This document shows, one piece after another, positions 39,836-52,471 of a stretch of DNA of 64,000 bases. Under the pieces are notes generated by a model, which worked only from the letters and a program-made list of their open reading frames with translations, was not told the DNA's origin and did not search any database. This DNA is from Sphaerolaimus hirsutus. Its lineage: Eukaryota > Nematoda > Chromadorea > Monhysterida > Sphaerolaimidae. The stretch spans positions 21,387,206-21,451,205 of the forward strand of contig OZ038459.1 of the NCBI GenBank assembly GCA_964036195.1. The letters run 5' to 3'. The translations under genes were made by a program, and so were the position numbers. Positions within the stretch are counted from its first letter, which is position 1. Every line of letters begins with the position of its first letter.

Positions 39836-40302
39836 CAGGATTCTCTCCGACCTTCGGTCGGGTTTTGTGGTTCTCTACAATTAATACCATTGGAGAAAAT
39901 ATGATACTTTAGTTAAGTTTGCCCACATGCTAGGCATGTGTTTTGAATTGCAGTATGTAATGTACCAACAATAACAAGACCAATACGAAAGATGCAATGT
40001 TTTGGAATGGATTTTTGTAAACTTGGTTGGTAAAATGTAAAACTGTTAACTGTAAAATGGTTGGGCATGAAACTCGGTAGTAAAATGTGGACAGTTTGCG
40101 ATTTGGTATGATGGTGTGCAGTGTGCATTCTGTGTGGTATGGGTTTTGTGATATGATAGTGTGGTTTTTGCAAGGTGTCAAACTTTGTTGTAATCTTCAA
40201 TTGGTTACATTTGTGCTTTGCTGTTCTTTTTGTGTTTGTAAATCCTTGTGGTATTAATTGTAGAGAACCACAAAACCCAACTGAAGGTTGGAGAGAATCC
40301 TG
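39836..40302. mobile_element. 467-bp inverted-repeat element with hairpin
   Basis: CAGGATTCTCTCCGACCTTC left and its imperfect inverse right. GGTTCTCTACAATTAATACC at 39870-39888 is matched inversely at 40249. CCGACCTTCGGTCGG can form a short hairpin. Confidence 0.7.
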
Positions 40303-40339
40303 CTATAGGTACCCACTACTCAGAGGCTTGCAAAAACTG

Positions 40340-40805
40340 ACACCCCAATGGGGACCCCCCTCCAAATGGCACCCCCCGGGGAACCCCCCAAAAGTGGCAC
40401 CCCCTGGGAACCGCCCAAAAAGGAGACCCCCTAGGGCCCCACAAATATGGCACCCCCTTGGGACCCCCCAAAATAGCACCCCCTGGGGACCCCCCAAACA
40501 TGGCACCCCCTAGGAACCCCCACAAAAATGGCACCCCCTGGGGACCCACCCAAAGTTGGCTCCCCCTGGGGACTCTCCAAAAATGGCACCCCCTGGGGAC
40601 CACCCCAAAATGGCACCCCCTTAAGACCCCCCTGCAAAAAAAATATAGCACCCCCCTGAGGACCACCAAAAAATGGCACCCCTGGGGACCACCCAAAAAA
40701 TGGCACCCTATGTGGACCCCCTTGAAATGGCACCCCCATATGTACCTCCAGAAAATGGCACCCCCTGGAGACCCCCCAAAAATGGCACCCCATGGGGACC
40801 CCCTC
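40340..40805. repeat. Minisatellite, ~27-31 bp unit
   Basis: About 16 copies of a unit like GGCACCCCCTGGGGACCCCC followed by CAAAAAT. It creates long Pro- or Gly-rich false ORFs on both strands. Confidence 0.85.
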
Positions 40806-41215
40806 TAAATCCTGTAAACACAGCCCCTAGTTTGGAAACTCCTGTAAACTCAGCCCCTAATTTGGAAACTCCTATAAACTCAGCCCCTAACTTGCAAACT
40901 CTCGTAAACTCAGCCCCTAACTTGCAAACTCCCATAAACTCAGCCACTTATTTGTAAGCTCCCATAAACTCAGCCTCTAATTTGAAAACTCCCATAAACT
41001 CAGCCCCCAATTTTGGAAACTCCTGTAAACTCAACCCATAATTTGGAAACTGCTGTAAACTCAGCCCTAATTTGGATACTCCAATAAACTCAGCCCCTGC
41101 TTTAGAAACTCCCATAAACTCAGCCCCTAATTTGGAAACTCCCTTAAAATCAGCCCCTAATTTGGAAACTCCCATAAACTCAGCCCCTAATTTGGAAACT
41201 CCCGTAAACTCATTT
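40806..41215. repeat. Minisatellite, ~30 bp unit
   Basis: About 13 copies of CATAAACTCAGCCCCTAATT plus TGGAAACTCC. The same unit returns at 43493-43690 on the other side of the satellite. Confidence 0.85.
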
Positions 41216-43492
41216 TCAGGTTTATGGTAATGTAGTGTGAAAATGGTATGAATATTTCAAAAAATCACTATCATCAATCCACAAATGCATCAATTCACAA
41301 TTTTCAATTTTTTAGCCCCAACGGTTAGACTTAAAAGGTTATGGTAATGTAGAGTAGAAATGGAGTGCACATCTCAAATCACTGCAATAAAAAACCCACA
41401 AACGCATAATTTCACAAATTGAAAGTTTTTGTGCCCAGGGGTTCATTATCAGGGTTTTAGTAATGTGGTGTCAAAATGGAGTGCATATTTGAAATCGCTA
41501 CAATCAGAAACCCACAAACACATCATTTTATGATTTGAAATTTTTTGGCCCTGGGGGTTCATTTTCAGGGTTATGGTAATGTAGTGTCAAAATGAAGTGC
41601 ATATTTCAAATCAAGGCAATCAAAAAGCCACAAATGCATCATTTCACAATTTCTAATTTATTAGCCCCATGGGTTCAATTTAAGGCTTACAGTAATGTAG
41701 AGTTGAAATTGAGTCATTTCAAATCAGTGCAATAAGAAACCTGCAAAATGCATCATTTTACAAATAGAAATTTTTGGGTCTAGGGGTTCAATTTCAGAGT
41801 TTTAGTAATGTAGTGTCAAAATGGAGTGCATATTTGAAATCGCTACAATCAGAAACCCACAAATGCATCATTTTATGATTTGAAAGTTTTTGGCTTAGGG
41901 GGTTCATTTTTATGGTTATGGTAATGTAGTGTCAAAATGAAGTGCATATTTCAAATGAGTGCAATCAGAAACCTGAAAATGAATGATTTCAAAATTGAAA
42001 GTTTTTGGCTCCAGAGGTTCATTTTCAGGGTTATGGTTATGTAGTTTTCAGGGTTATGTAGTGTCAAAATGGATTGCATATTTCAAATCAGTGCAATTAG
42101 AAACCCACATCGAATCATTTCACAATTTCTAATTTTTTAAGCCCTGGGCATATTTGAAATAGCTACACTCTGAAACCCACAAATCCATCATTTTATGGTT
42201 TGAAAGTTTTTGGCCCAGGGGGTTCATTTTTAGGGTTATGGTAATGTAGTGTCAAAATGAAGTGCATATTTCAAATGAGTGCTATCAGAAACCTGAAAAT
42301 GCATCATTTCTCAAATTGAAAGTATTTGGCCCCATGGGTTCATTTTTAGGGTTATGGTAATGTAGTGTCAAAATGGAGTGCATATATCAAATTGGTGCAA
42401 TCATAGACCCAAATTTGAAATCAGTGCAATCAGAAACCCAAAAATGAATGATTTCACAAATTGAAAGTTTTTGGCTCCAGAGGTTCATTTTCAGGGTTAT
42501 GGTTATGTAGTTTTCAGGGTTATGTAGTGTCAAAACGGAGTGCATATTAGAATTATGGGAAATTAGGGAGTGAATCAGTGCAATTAGAAACCCACATTGA
42601 ATCATTTCACAATTTCTAATTTTTTAAGCCCTGGGCATATTTGAAATCACTACACTCAGAAACTCACAAATCCATCATTTTATGATTTAAAAGTTTTTGG
42701 CCCAGGGGGTTCATTTTAGGGTTATGGTAATGTAGTGTCAAAATGAAGTGCATATTTCAGATGAGTGCAATCAGAAACCCGAAAATGCATCATTTCTCAA
42801 ATTGAAAGTATTTAACCCCATGGGTCCATTTTGAGGGTTATGGTAATGTAGTGTCAAAATGGAGTGCATATATCAAATCAGTGCAATCAGAAACCCAAAT
42901 TTGAAATCAGTGCAATCAGAAACCCAAAAATGCATCATTTCACAAATTGAAATTTTTTGGCCCCAGTGGTTCATTTTCAGGGTTATGGTAATGTAGTGTC
43001 AAAATGAAGTGCATATTTCAAATGAGTGCAATCAGAAACCTGAAAATGCATCATTTCTCAAATTGAAAGTATTTGGCCCCATGGGTTCATTTTTCGGGTT
43101 ATGGTAATGTAGTGTCAATGGAGTGCATATATCAAATCAGTGCAATCAGAAACCTAAATTTGAAATCAGTGCAACCAGAAACCCAAAAATGCATCATTTC
43201 ACAAATTGAAAGTTTTTGGCCCCAGTGGTTCATTTTCAGGGTTATGGTAATGTAGTGTCAAAATGGAGTGCATTATATATCAAATCAGTGCAATTAGAAA
43301 CCCACAATGCATCATTTCACAATTTGAAAATTTTGGCCCCATTTTGGGTTCAATTTCAGGGTTATCGTAATGTACTGTCAGAATGGAGTGCATATTTCAA
43401 ATCATTGTAATCAGTAACCCACAAATGCATTATATCACAATTTATATTTTTTAGCCCCGGGGGCCTCACTTAAGGATTATGGTAATGTTATT
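41216..43492. repeat. Satellite array, ~118-bp unit
   Basis: About 18 diverged copies of a unit containing TTATGGTAATGTAGTGTCAA, AATGGAGTGCATATTTCAAA and TGCATCATTTCACAAATTGA. Some units are rearranged (41990-42160 and 42420-42600 are a higher-order duplicate). Confidence 0.85.
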
Positions 43493-44283
43493 GTTAACTC
43501 CCATAAACTCAGCCCCTAATTTGGCAAACACCCATCAACTCAACTCCCATAAACTCAGCCTCTAATTTTTAAACTTGTGTCAACAGCCCCTTATCTTTAA
43601 ACTTCTGTCAACTCAACCCTAATTTATCAACACCCATCAACTCAACCCTGAATTGTAAACTCAGCCCCTAAAAACTCAAGTCAACCCCCTATACATGTGC
43701 AATTGCATTCTTGGGAAGCAACTTTGCCATCTACTAACCCTGTTTGTCAAGATTGTGGATCGTGTTTGTAAAGGGCATTTGTACTAATAAATAGTGACTG
43801 CATTGTGTGCAAAAACACACACGAATCGGGCACAATGAGGCCTGTGATTGTGCCTCCTATCTTTTGCATTGAAGCATCCTTAGCGTGCAGTTCTCTCGAA
43901 ATTGTATAGGTGGAGATGAACTCCGGTCACCATGATGATAAGTGAAGTGTGTGGAACACACTTCACAAACAATCTTGAAAAACTTCGTGATGTGTGGTGA
44001 AGTGTGTGGATTTGTCTTCACAGACGCCGCTTCACGCAAATCCAGCCCGCTTCCACACACTTCACGAACCTATTTTTTGCTGTGTAAGTGTTAACCGATC
44101 CAAATCGGCCCAGAAATAGCCGAGTTATTGATGTGCAAAGTTTGCATGTTCTGGGTGACACCCAAAAATCTCTGGTCTCCAGTCAGGGGGTCATAGAAAA
44201 ATTTCGTCGAAATCTGAGAGAGCCCCGACCTGGAACCATAATATATCCAAATTTCAACATTTTTCACCAAGCGGTTCCCAATT

Positions 44284-45363
44284 AGCATTGTAAAAATCTC
44301 TGGGAGATTTATATTTAAAAAATCTCAGAAAATCTCAGAAAATATAAGATTTTCTGAGATTTATATTTATTCCATGATTTTCCAGAGAGATTTAATTATA
44401 TTTTCTCCTGATTGAGAAAATCTCTCGAGAAAATCTCCCTATATTTGCCAATTTTCACCTTCAAATTCACTAGCTCATGTGTTTTTTAACCAATTTTCAT
44501 ATATTTTTAACTATATATTTGCTTATATACCCATTTTTGACTATTTTCCCCCCTATTTGTAGTTTTTCCTCCTGTTTTTCTGTTCTATGGCATGAAAGAG
44601 CCAATAAAAAAGTTACGTATATGAAATACATTTTCTGTACTCAAGTACTTTCAAGAAGTATACATAAAAGAGAGCACTGGTACTTTTTCAGAGGAAATTT
44701 AGATGTATTCACTTAGTACTCAAGTATATGAATTTTTGAGTAAATGAACCATACCGAACCCCTGCAGTCCCATGAAGACCCAGTGCTCAAGTACAGGGGT
44801 GTACTTAAGCACCAGGTGTTCATTGGCACTGGATGTTGCTACTTGTGCAAAGTGTAAACTTATGCAGTGGGATCTAGCCGTTTGAACAACTAAAGAGTTG
44901 ATGGCATGCTTTGGAAATATAGTTACCAAATTTTGGTGAAAAAGGCATCTGATAAATTCTGTGGGGATCATCACATGTGAAAGTAATGTGTTCTACTATG
45001 AGGAAAAATGTGCCTAAACCATATTTTTGTTCATTATTCAAATACTGAATACATGGTAGTGCAAAGTGTGCCATCAGTAGCCAATATGCTGTTATCATAT
45101 GAAATTGTGAATGAAAAGGTTAAACATCATGTAATGTGCTTAATATCTACTCTCAATGGTTCAAATACCTTGAAATATCGATTAAATAATACTTCGAGTT
45201 GGGAGATTTTATGAGATTTTTTTGAACTGCAAGAGATTTTCTCAGAGATTTAATTATATTTTCGAAAATGACCCAAGAGATTTAATTATATTTTTTTCTT
45301 GAGAGATTTTTTGAGATAATATTTAATTATGTTTTCTCAAAATCGGTCGTTTTTTACAATGCT
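44284..45363. mobile_element. AGCATTGTAAAA element (GAGATTTAATTATATTTTC arms)
   Basis: Ends AGCATTGTAAAAATCTCTG and TTTTTTACAATGCT, arms of AAAATCTCAGAAAATCTC words. The core at 44760-44870 resembles 18540-18690. Confidence 0.65.
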
Positions 45364-45537
45364 ATTCCCGATATAAAAAAGCGTGAAAAGTGGTAACCCC
45401 CCCCCCTGAAATGCTAACCCCAAAATCCCCTGCGGCTGCAGGGCAACAAATCCTATTGGCTCGCGGTCAACTCGTTGAACACCGATTGGGGTGACAAGGG
45501 TATGTGCGGAAGTGCCTTCATGCTGACGCGTTGCGAT
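45364..45537. other. Short spacer, no repeat family identified
   Basis: Moderately GC-rich, no open frame of note. Insertion site of the following element. Confidence 0.4.
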
Positions 45538-46315
45538 TAGGGCTCGAACTCGACTCGACTCGTGACTCGAGGGTAAAATAGGGTACCGACTCGACTCGGC
45601 CGACTCGACCGGAAAAATATCGCCCTGACTCGAGACTCGAGGTTTTTGCCTGACTCGACTCGAAATTTTGGCAAATTTCGAGTCAGGGTTCTCCATTCAA
45701 TCATGTCAAAAATATCAATTTTGACATGATTTTTTAAACGTATTTTTTGAAAATTTTGCGCGCAAGTGCACATTTCCACACCACATTCATGATTAATCAT
45801 CAATTGGCTTGGCATATGTATTCAATGATAAATACATAGGATGTTGTTTTCCAGTCCTTGCCTGAAATTGTAATTTGCTGGCTGATTTAGGGATGGCATT
45901 TTTTCCTGGTTTTTATTTTAAAATGTTGTTTTATTATAAAAACCAAGTAATTAAAATATGTCATTTTTCTATCCCTAGGCTGTTTTTATTTATGGCAGTA
46001 TCAAGAAAGTGAACTTGTGTGACAAAAAGTTATTATTTTTGCTTTATCTTTATCTAACTTGATATTAAAATGAAATGTTGGCTTTTTACTTCATCAAGTG
46101 TGTGGGAAAACATTGGTAAAGAAACCAGTATCTAAAATTTCCACAAGCATCCTACCAGAAGATAATACATCTGACTCGACTCGAGACTCGACATTTATGC
46201 CTGACTCAACTCGATTTTTCACTGACTCGTCCGACTCGACTCGCCGACTCGACCGGAAAAATTTTGGGGCTCTGACTCGAACTCGAGTTTGAAAAAAATC
46301 GAGTTTCGAGCCCTA
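45538..46315. mobile_element. TAGGGCTCGAA hAT-like element
   Basis: Ends TAGGGCTCGAACTCGACTCG and CGAGTTTCGAGCCCTA, perfect 8-bp duplication GTTGCGAT (45530-45537, 46316-46323). CGACTCGACTCG arms. A nested AGGGATGGCA..TATCCCTA relic at 45890-45980. Confidence 0.85.
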
Positions 46316-46323
46316 GTTGCGAT

Positions 46324-47482
46324 GCTTCACCCACTACGCTGCAGACAATTTTGGAAGCACTTGAAGCACGTGTGAAGCTAGGTGAAGCATGTGAATGTCA
46401 CTTCACCATGAATTTCGTGATGCTGGTTGAAGCGGCTGGATGCGTGCCACTTCACACACATCCAGCCGCTTCCCAACGCATCACACATCCATTTTTTGGC
46501 TGTGCGTTGGGGGGGCGCATGTTGCAAAATATGTCTACCATCAGTAAATGCAATTGGGATAAAAAGGATGGTTTTTGATGCCTTTTCTGATGTGAATTCG
46601 TTCACGATCTACGAGCAACGATTACAAAAATACACATATTAAATATGGAAACTCATTCAGTTTCCTTGTTTTTGTTTAACACAGAAACAAGGAAGCTCAG
46701 CAAATTTGAAAGAAAGGGAAACTCAAATGAGTTTTTATTGAGAACGCGGAAACAGTGACACAGAAAATACGGAAATGTTTTTTTGAGTTTTTTTCAGGCC
46801 CATGATTTGAACTGAACAATGTGAGTACCGTAATTCCTCGAAATACCCCCAGGTGGTTTATTTTTTCAGAGTGGAAATTTTGAGGGGGTATTTCGAGGGG
46901 GGGTTATTATTTCGTCAGAAATTTTCGCGAAATTCATGGTAAGTATTTACCTAACACGCTTTCACATACCTGAAACCAGTAATAAACATGACTAGGTAAA
47001 TATGATAAATTGGGACATTCAACGGACCTCCCTATACAAACCGGTGTATGTGTATCTGCGATGCAAACTGGCAGCAATAATGGCGCTTGTGAACTTTTGG
47101 AATGGAGGTCCCCATGTACTGTTTTCACTTGTTGATCAAAATATTGATAAAATATCCGGAATTTTGTTGGAGTGCCGGTGTATTTATATCTAATGGATCG
47201 CCGACATTGTGTGAACTTGGCATTTTTCCAATAAAGTCTAATTTTGTATTTGAATACGATTACATATTGTACGAACGAGAGGAAAAGACACAAAATTGCC
47301 GTCCGAGTCACTGATAGTGTCGGCGGAATGTGATAAAGCCACCGGATATGGTCGCTTATGGCCACCGACACGCTGGCATGCAGCGCTCGTTCCCCATCGT
47401 CAACGGCGGTATACAAACCGGATATCCATACCAGCTTTTGGACAGGTGCCAAGTTCACATTATGTCGGGATTCGTATCTAAT
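46324..47482. repeat. Intergenic repeats
   Basis: 46330-46505 has GAAGCACGTGTGAAGCTAGG words of the ACAGCAAAAA family. 46650-46800 has AACTCATTCAGTTTCC words of the CAACGATGG family. 46829-46925 is a C-rich-arm end. 47000-47480 has no assignment. Confidence 0.5.
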
Positions 47483-48615
47483 GGCGCACCGCACACTGCC
47501 TTTTCAGGTTCAGCGTTCATACGTTTTTTGACATCCGCTGAACTAAAAACGCGGAACCGACAGAAGCGCTGAACTCCAAATCGTCCGTACGATTAAAATT
47601 GGGTGGTTTGTTAATTCAGCGAGTGAAAAATTCGGACGATTTGGTGCGCTGAAATGATCTCGAACGCTGAACTCAGATTTGACACACTGAACTGTGAAGA
47701 TAAGATGGTGCAGGTGCAGAACGGAATTTCAGGTAGATTGGTGCCGCAGTGTGCAGTACGTGCAATGCAACCGTGCAATGAACGTAATGCAGCCACGACA
47801 CTATTAAACCATAACTTCCCAAATATAGTCAGGCATCAACAAAGTCACAGTACGTTGTCATGTTTCATACACCGTATTACCTATAATTACCCCCAAGGGG
47901 TTTATTATTTCGTCAGCAAATTTTGAGGGGGTTAATTCGAGGGGTGGGGTTATTATTTCGTCAGAAATTTTCATGAAATGCATAGTATTTAAAGTATACG
48001 CTTCTACATACCCAAAACCGGTAAATAATGTAATCAAATAGGATATATTATACCGGCTGGCGCACGTCAGGCGCACGATTTCAATTGGCTCCCAACACGT
48101 CAATTTTGAATGAAAATTGCTCAACATTGGTATGGGAGTAGATAAATGTCCCCATTAATTGTGTTAAATGCATAATTTCATATCGCAGGATTTCATGTCT
48201 GAAGGTGAAGGACAGTTCCATATGTACCATTGTGTTTGGATGCGCAAATGGTTGAACAGCAACAGCAAAATGCTGAACTTTCAAGATGCGGTCAAGCTGA
48301 CAAATTAACATATTAAATGGGGTGCATTTACCTACTTCCATGCCAAATTAAGACTATTTTTATCAAGAATTGGTGCTTTGGTAGATGATTTAAACTGTGC
48401 ACCACGTTCAAACACATATGAAACTGTGCTTCACTTCTGACATGATATCTTGCGAAATGAAATTATGCACTTAAAACAACAAATAGGGGACATTTATCTA
48501 CTCCCATACCAAATTTGAGCAGTTTTCATTCAAAATTGACGTGTTGGGAGCCGATTGAATCCATGCGCCTGACGTGCACCACCCGGTATTTGGCCCTATC
48601 GACGTACATTGCAAC

Positions 48616-49317
48616 TAGGGTGTCAAATTTCCGTTCCCGTTTCCGCTTTTCCGCAGGAAATTTTTTACCTTTCCGTTTTCCGTTATCCGGCAGCTGAAAT
48701 TTTTTTACCTTTCCGTTTTCCAGCAGCCAAATTTTGTTAACCTTTCGGTTTTCTGGCAGCTGAAAAATTTTTACATTTCCGTTTCCGTTTTTCCGGCTGA
48801 AAAAATTTTACCTTTCCGTTTCCGTTATTCCAGGCAATTTTTCCGTTTTCTGGCTAGATTTTCAGTTTTCTGGCATTTTTCCATTATTTTTCCAATCTGT
48901 ACTTACCTTTTTCCACAATGGTGTATATAACTACCAGGTTCTTGTGCCTCTCTTATATACTCAGCAGACTGCATGCTATTTTTCTGAAGAAAATGCTCCA
49001 TTGTCATTGTTTAAAGAATCAAATATGTCCCAAAAAAAGAAAAAACATTTCTGTTGTGTGTGCATACTACTGTATTCTCATTTTTAAATATTTCGCTCTT
49101 TTTTCCGTTTCCGTGAAAATTTTGCTTTATTTTTCCGTTTCTGTGAAAATTTCACATTCCATTTTCCGGCATTTCATTTTTGCATTTTCTGTTTTCCGGC
49201 CAATAATTTTTTTTACTTTTCCATTTTCCGCTGAGTGAAAATTTTTTACCTTTCCGTTTTCCAGCAGAATTTTGTTTCACCTTTCCGTTTTCTGTAAAAA
49301 ATTTTTTTGACACCCTA
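48616..49317. mobile_element. TAGGGTGTCAA foldback element
   Basis: Ends TAGGGTGTCAAATTTCCG and TTTTGACACCCTA. Interior CCTTTCCGTTTTCCGGCAGC words, and the middle (48900-49070) resembles 4100-4240 in inverse. Confidence 0.75.
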
Positions 49318-49399
49318 ACCACAACACACACTAGTAAATATATGTGTAGCTGGAATGCAAACTGGCAGTAACAAATGCATCATGTAAACAGGGGACACG

Positions 49400-49545
49400 C
49401 CAGGTGCCAATCCCAAGCCCTGTAAAGTGTAAAGTAAAGTGTCAAATGTAAAGTAAAGTGTTAAGTCAAATGTCAAATGTAAAGTAAAGTGTCAAGTCAA
49501 ATGTCAAATGTTAAGTAAAGTGTCAAATGTAATGTAATGTAATTC
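49400..49545. repeat. One-ended family-A copy outside genes
   Basis: GTGCCAATCCCAAGCCCTG followed by about ten AAAGTAAAGTGTCAAATGT repeats, without a right end. Together with fragments at 5728-5800 and 20460-20600 it shows the family is not confined to genes. Confidence 0.6.
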
Positions 49546-49947
49546 GTTTTTCAGAGAGATTTGATTACCATATTTTTTCTAATAGAACAGCATACCTCCA
49601 ATAGAATGGCACCTCCAATAGAACGACACAACCAATAGAATTTTTGGCGCCAGCACCAGTGCCAACGCCTAGGGTGCCATGACGTGGCACACACGACTGG
49701 CGCCAGCGCCATGGCGCTCTTCCGTCACTGTGCATGCAAAATTGTCTCAGTATCTCAATCCTGGCAGCCCCAATACTTAGTCCTGGTCCCGGTACCCCAG
49801 TCGCACTCCCAATAAAATTGCAGTCCATTCCGATCAAAAAGTTCCGGTCCCAGTCTCTGCCCAAAAAACTGGTCCAGTTTGAAATTTGATCCAGATCCCC
49901 CCATCTCAATTCAATTATATCTCAATTATAAATACCCTACTTATGAT

Positions 49948-50526
49948 TAGGGTTCAAACGGGATCCCGATCCCGGATCCCGTGAAATTCCGGGATTTACC
50001 AGTCCCGATCCCGATCCCGATCCCGAAACCCCAATCCCGATCCCGAAATCTCAAAATTACCAATCCCGATCCCGATCCCGAAAGTTTTCAAATCCCGATC
50101 CCGATCCCGAGAAACTCCCAAGTCCGGGATCCCGATCCCGGAAAAATTAGTGGAAATTATAAAAAGTGAAATAATGACGTTTTTGCATGCAAAAAAGTGG
50201 ATGCAAACCCCCAGCGTCAATCTAATGCCACTTTTCTGGCATCCAACAGTGTTTTGAGACCTTTATGAACAACTGTGAATGCCAGAAAAATGGCCAAAAT
50301 CTCTATCTCTAGAACCCAATCCCGATCCCGGAAAAATGCCTATTCCAATCCCGATCCCGATCCCGTGACCCCAATCCCGGCCAATCCCGATCCCGATCCC
50401 GAAATCTCAAAAAACCAATCCCGATCCCGAAACCCCAATCCTGATCCCGATCCCGGTCCCGAAATCTCAAAAAGTGAATCCCGATCCCGATCCCGATCCC
50501 GAAAAGTCAATCCCGTTTGAACCCTA
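49948..50526. mobile_element. TAGGGTTCAAACGGG element, intact
   Basis: Ends TAGGGTTCAAACGGGATCCC and CCCGTTTGAACCCTA, perfect 8-bp duplication CTTATGAT (49940-49947, 50527-50534). The GATCCCGATCCC arms yield false DRDRD or IPIPI ORFs. Confidence 0.85.
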
Positions 50527-51095
50527 CTTATGATTGTTGCTGAATTCAGACCATCCGGACGTTTTTTGAGCATGGTGTTTATGATTCCAGTTGTTTTGAG
50601 ATTCACGAGATTCAGACGCGGAACTCAAATTTCATGCATTTGTGAAAATTTGCAAAAACTCTAAAATAAATGATTTTTGGAAAAACATTTCTCTCTTCTT
50701 TTATGAAGCTAAAATGTCAATCTTATACGTATTCAAATTTCATGAATGTATCTCACATTGTGAATGAGATACATATCATTTAACAACAGTAGCTCGTCCG
50801 CTGAACTCGACTCAGGCGCTGAACCTCGATGCAGAACTGCGACGCTGAACCGCCGGATAAAAGTGTTCGGACACTTTCATTTTGATCGGCGCTGAAATGT
50901 CAAGTTCAGCAAATGACCAAAACTGGTCAAAAATGCATGTAAATCTGTCCGAATTCATCCGGACGCTTTGAAAAATCAATATGGCGACCGCTCAACCGCT
51001 GAACTTAAACCGTCCGAACCGCAGATTCCGAGTTACAATTGAGCGGATTTCAAACGTTCGAACGCTGAACGTCCAAAATCAGTGTGCGGTGCGCC

Positions 51096-52471
51096 AATGC
51101 GGATCGGGCCACGTATGAGTACTTGGCCCTCATCCCAGTTACCACTTGCGTATTATACGAATGAGCATAAAAGCTCAAAGTTAGCTCAAAATCGCTACAA
51201 TGTGCTCCAACTTACACGTTCATAATCGCTATTTCCGTTTATAAACATGGTTATATAGCTATTGTAGTGCTAGCCTATTTTTTCATATTAATTTCAGATT
51301 TCGAAATTTTGGCACAGCTGCCAAGTCCTCATACGGCATGGTTCCCTTAAATGCGAATCCCGCGCATTTGAAAATAAGTTAAAATTATATCGTTGGCACT
51401 GTGCCAAATAGCTGAGTTCGCACCCGCGACCTACAATATTGACGCGATTTTACTCGTTTGAGCCCAGCGTAAACTTCGCATCGGGCGCTATCTCAGTTGA
51501 AGTGTTGAGTGTCACTTTGCACGTTTGGAACTGTGCCAATTTCGCGATCGTTGTAACGCCATTTATCCCCTTTTTACCAAGGTCAATTTCGCAATCGGCA
51601 CTGTGCGTCAATTTTTAGTGCGGCAGTTGCTGTTTTACGGCTAAATATCTACTGCAAACATTCCATTTTATGCATTGATGCAAAGTATGGGCAAGCGGCA
51701 TAGCAGATCCAGCCACCGCGACGGGGGTCAGTTTGGGGGGTTGGAAAAAATTTTTTGTTTAGCTGCGCGACTCAACGCAAAATGCATCCAGCCAGGGTTT
51801 TTGAGGGGGGGGGGGCGAACGGGTGGGTCGCGCCCCCTCACAAAAAATTGTCTGATGTGGTCAAGGAATAGCCCCATGAAATGGAATAGCACCCGGGAAG
51901 GGGGGTGACCGCTGCCCCCAGGGGTATTCTAGATTTCGACCCTCCGGGGAGTAGGATAGAAAGCAAATCGCTCCTCCGGAGGGATAGATGGCTGAAAATT
52001 TTTCTGGGGGGGTTCTCGGGGTTTCAATATATAGGCATAGACGGGAGGAAAAGGAGAAAAATCGCTAAAAGTAAGTGAAAATGTCTAAAAATGGGTATAT
52101 AAGGACATATAGTACTAAAAATAGCTGAAAATAGGCAGTTAGACGCATGAACTAGTGATTTTGGAAGTGAAAATCTGTATAAAGGTATGAAAAATAGCGA
52201 TTTTGAGTGAAAATTGGGTTTCTCAAGAATCACTCTAGATAGATAGATAGCTGGCCGATTTTGGGGGGGGGGGTTAGGGGATAGTTGCCCAAAATTTTGC
52301 CTCTGGTATAGATACATAGCTGAGCGGCCTCCGGGATAGATAGATAGCTGGGTTACCCCCCTTAACCCCCCCTTCCATACCCCTGGCCGCACCCCCTGCC
52401 TACGTCCTTGCATGCTTGCTTGCAATCAAGTCCATGGTTTTTTGAGCTCAGTTGTGAACGAAAACATTTCA
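51096..52471. repeat. Intergenic, partly unexplained
   Basis: 51100-51660 shows no known repeat. 51780-52400 contains GGGTTTTTGAGGGGG and CCTACGTCCTTGC, ends of the CAGGGACGTATCC type, with TAGATAGATAGCTGG words between. Confidence 0.45.

Larger units (their letters stand above)
39683..44083. mobile_element. 4.4-kb ACAGCAAAAA..TTTTTTGCTGT element carrying satellites
   Basis: Left ACAGCAAAAATGAGTGTG with TCGTGAAGCATCGTGAAG words, right CACTTCACGAACCTATTTTT and TGCTGT. Between are an inverted-repeat unit 39836-40302, two minisatellites and a satellite. Relatives: 58441-59922 and part of 46320-46505. Confidence 0.6.
47483..51095. mobile_element. 3.6-kb GGCGCACCGCACACTG element with many nested insertions
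   Basis: GGCGCACCGCACACTG at the left and its inverse CAGTGTGCGGTGCGCC at the right, both next to GTTCAGCG/CGCTGAAC words. It contains a C-rich-arm end (47870-47965), an inverted pair at 48070-48560, elements 48616-49317 and 49948-50526, a family-A fragment and an ACCGTATTTCTTC fragment. Confidence 0.6.

Noticed and set aside
40303-40793. Long Gly/Pro-rich open frames on both strands
   Set aside because: They are translations of the ~29-bp GGCACCCCCTGGGGACC minisatellite. Both strands stay open because the unit lacks stops.
46934-47494. 186-codon minus-strand ORF
   Set aside because: Overlaps repeat sequence of the C-rich-arm and GGCGCACCGC elements. No recognisable domain and no splice-consistent partner.
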